Assembly: GCA_947074235.1 (NCBI GenBank)
Contig: CAMTOV010000005.1
Coordinates: 1 to 46,625 of the forward strand
Length of the DNA stretch: 46,625 nucleotides
Reading direction: 5' to 3'
Source: an uncultured Bacteroides sp.
GTDB lineage: Bacteria; Bacteroidota; Bacteroidia; Bacteroidales; Bacteroidaceae
Shown: in pieces, positions 45,953 to 46,625 of the stretch
How the letters are laid out: each line of letters begins with the position of its first letter
Position numbering within the stretch: position 1 is the first letter of the stretch
Made by a program: the position numbers and the translations under genes
The notes under the pieces: model-generated
What the model saw: only the letters and a program-made list of their open reading frames with translations
Told to the model about the DNA's origin: nothing
The model's database searches: none

Positions 45953-46625
45953 ATGGGACTATTTTTTGTTTATATTCTTAAATCAAGCATTTGCTTAGCA
46001 TTCTTTTATCTTTTCTATAGGTTGCTACTTAGCAAAGAGACATTTCATAGGTTTAATAGAATCGCTTTAATGAGCTTGCTTCTTATGTCATGGGTGATAC
46101 CTGTGGTGGAGTTTTCTGTAAAGCAACCTTCAGACATGTCGCAAGCTATGCTTACGTTAGAACAGATATTGATGCAAGTAGATTGGAATGATGTGCCACA
46201 AGATGCGATGTCCGAAACTGCTATTATAACTCAAGCTGATAATCCAATCTCTTGGGTAAATATCTTGCTTATTATCTATTTTGCTGGTATACTATTCTTT
46301 ATAATTCGAAATACTTACTCTGTAGTTAGACTAGGGGTATTATTAAAATTAAGTCGGAAGAGCAAATTATCCTCTAATATTACTCTATGTGTGCACAATA
46401 AGGAAATATCTCCTTTCAGCTGGATGCGTATGATTGTGATTTCTCAGCAAGATTTAGACGAAAATGGACGAGAGATTCTAATACATGAAACGGCGCATAT
46501 ACGCAAATATCATTCTTGGGATTTGTTGTTGGCTGATATATGTGTATTTTTTCAATGGTTTAATCCTGCTGCATGGCTTTTAAAACAAGAACTGCAAACG
46601 ATTCATGAATATCAAGCAGATGATA
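45953..46625 (+). CDS. BlaR1-like M56 membrane peptidase, 5' part (cut by the window end)
   Basis: The first 224 codons are present, starting at ATG 45953 (MGLFFVYILKSS). Three hydrophobic segments lie at about 4-20, 35-52 and 103-120. The zinc site HETAH is at residues 178-182, in a loop as in BlaR1/MecR1, and the stretch WFNPAAWLLKQELQTIHEYQADD is typical of the M56 family. The C-terminal part, which may hold a TonB, penicillin-binding or other sensor domain, is beyond the window. A shorter frame from ATG 45948 stops after 16 codons and is not the gene. Confidence 0.9.
   Translation, partial: MGLFFVYILKSSICLAFFYLFYRLLLSKETFHRFNRIALMSLLLMSWVIPVVEFSVKQPSDMSQAMLTLEQILMQVDWNDVPQDAMSETAIITQADNPISWVNILLIIYFAGILFFIIRNTYSVVRLGVLLKLSRKSKLSSNITLCVHNKEISPFSWMRMIVISQQDLDENGREILIHETAHIRKYHSWDLLLADICVFFQWFNPAAWLLKQELQTIHEYQADD

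Noticed and set aside
45948..45998. Start of the BlaR1-like gene at ATG 45948
   Set aside because: That frame stops after 16 codons; the frame from ATG 45953 is open to the end of the window and carries the M56 motif.

Overview
The window looks like chromosomal DNA of a Bacteroides-type member of the order Bacteroidales. The DNA is AT-rich. Many genes are preceded by the Bacteroidetes promoter pattern (a TTTG or TTG box, 19-21 bases, then TAnnTTTG), and Shine-Dalgarno sites are weak. There are many lipoproteins. The gene content (leu operon, DPP III, GH29 fucosidase, LpxF-like phosphatase, fur-purA) recalls, from memory, a known region of B. thetaiotaomicron; this was not checked by a search. 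No tRNA, rRNA, CRISPR array, insertion sequence or prophage was seen.

Layout. 1-492: terminator of an upstream gene and a monocistronic Cys-rich lipoprotein. 597-7431: a leucine/2-oxobutanoate operon: promoter, leader peptide rich in Ile and Leu, attenuator, leuA, leuC, leuD, a second LeuA/citramalate synthase, two paralogous small membrane proteins, and leuB. 7568-13012 (minus): a five-gene redox operon (iron alcohol dehydrogenase, flavodoxin/cyclophilin-like lipoprotein, cupin/flavin reductase, carboxymuconolactone decarboxylase/ABM protein, aldo/keto reductase). It faces an AraC regulator across a shared promoter region. Its third gene is frameshifted at a run of ten G. 14191-14625: a Cys-rich hypothetical protein. 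14811-18755 (plus) and 18845-21355 (minus): two convergent envelope operons. The first holds a DPM1-like glycosyltransferase, a duplicated LAB_N membrane protein, an ArnT-like GT39 and a UDP-uronate-type epimerase. The second holds an LTA-synthase-like enzyme and an LpxF-like PAP2 phosphatase. Together they suggest lipid A or surface-lipid remodelling.

21441-31366: TPR protein, RecQ, a short AraC-type protein behind a long AT-rich leader region, lipoprotein DPP III, AlkD-like repair protein, Fur-family regulator overlapping purA, and a GH29 fucosidase. 31479-37596: YugP-like metallopeptidase, an orphan DUF3575/DUF3868-like pair with a thioredoxin-like lipoprotein, a multimodular GH18 chitinase with three chitin-binding modules, and an MscS channel. 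37936-46625: UvrA, a GHL10-type hydrolase, a large PAS sensor that ends before any kinase domain, and a BlaI/BlaR1-like pair. The BlaR1-like gene runs off the window.

The most notable observations are the complete leucine attenuator, the poly-G frameshift site, the lipid-decorating cassette, the kinase-less PAS sensor, two intergenic arrays with an exact 22-bp period, and an 80-bp palindromic element with a diverged relative about 10 kb away.
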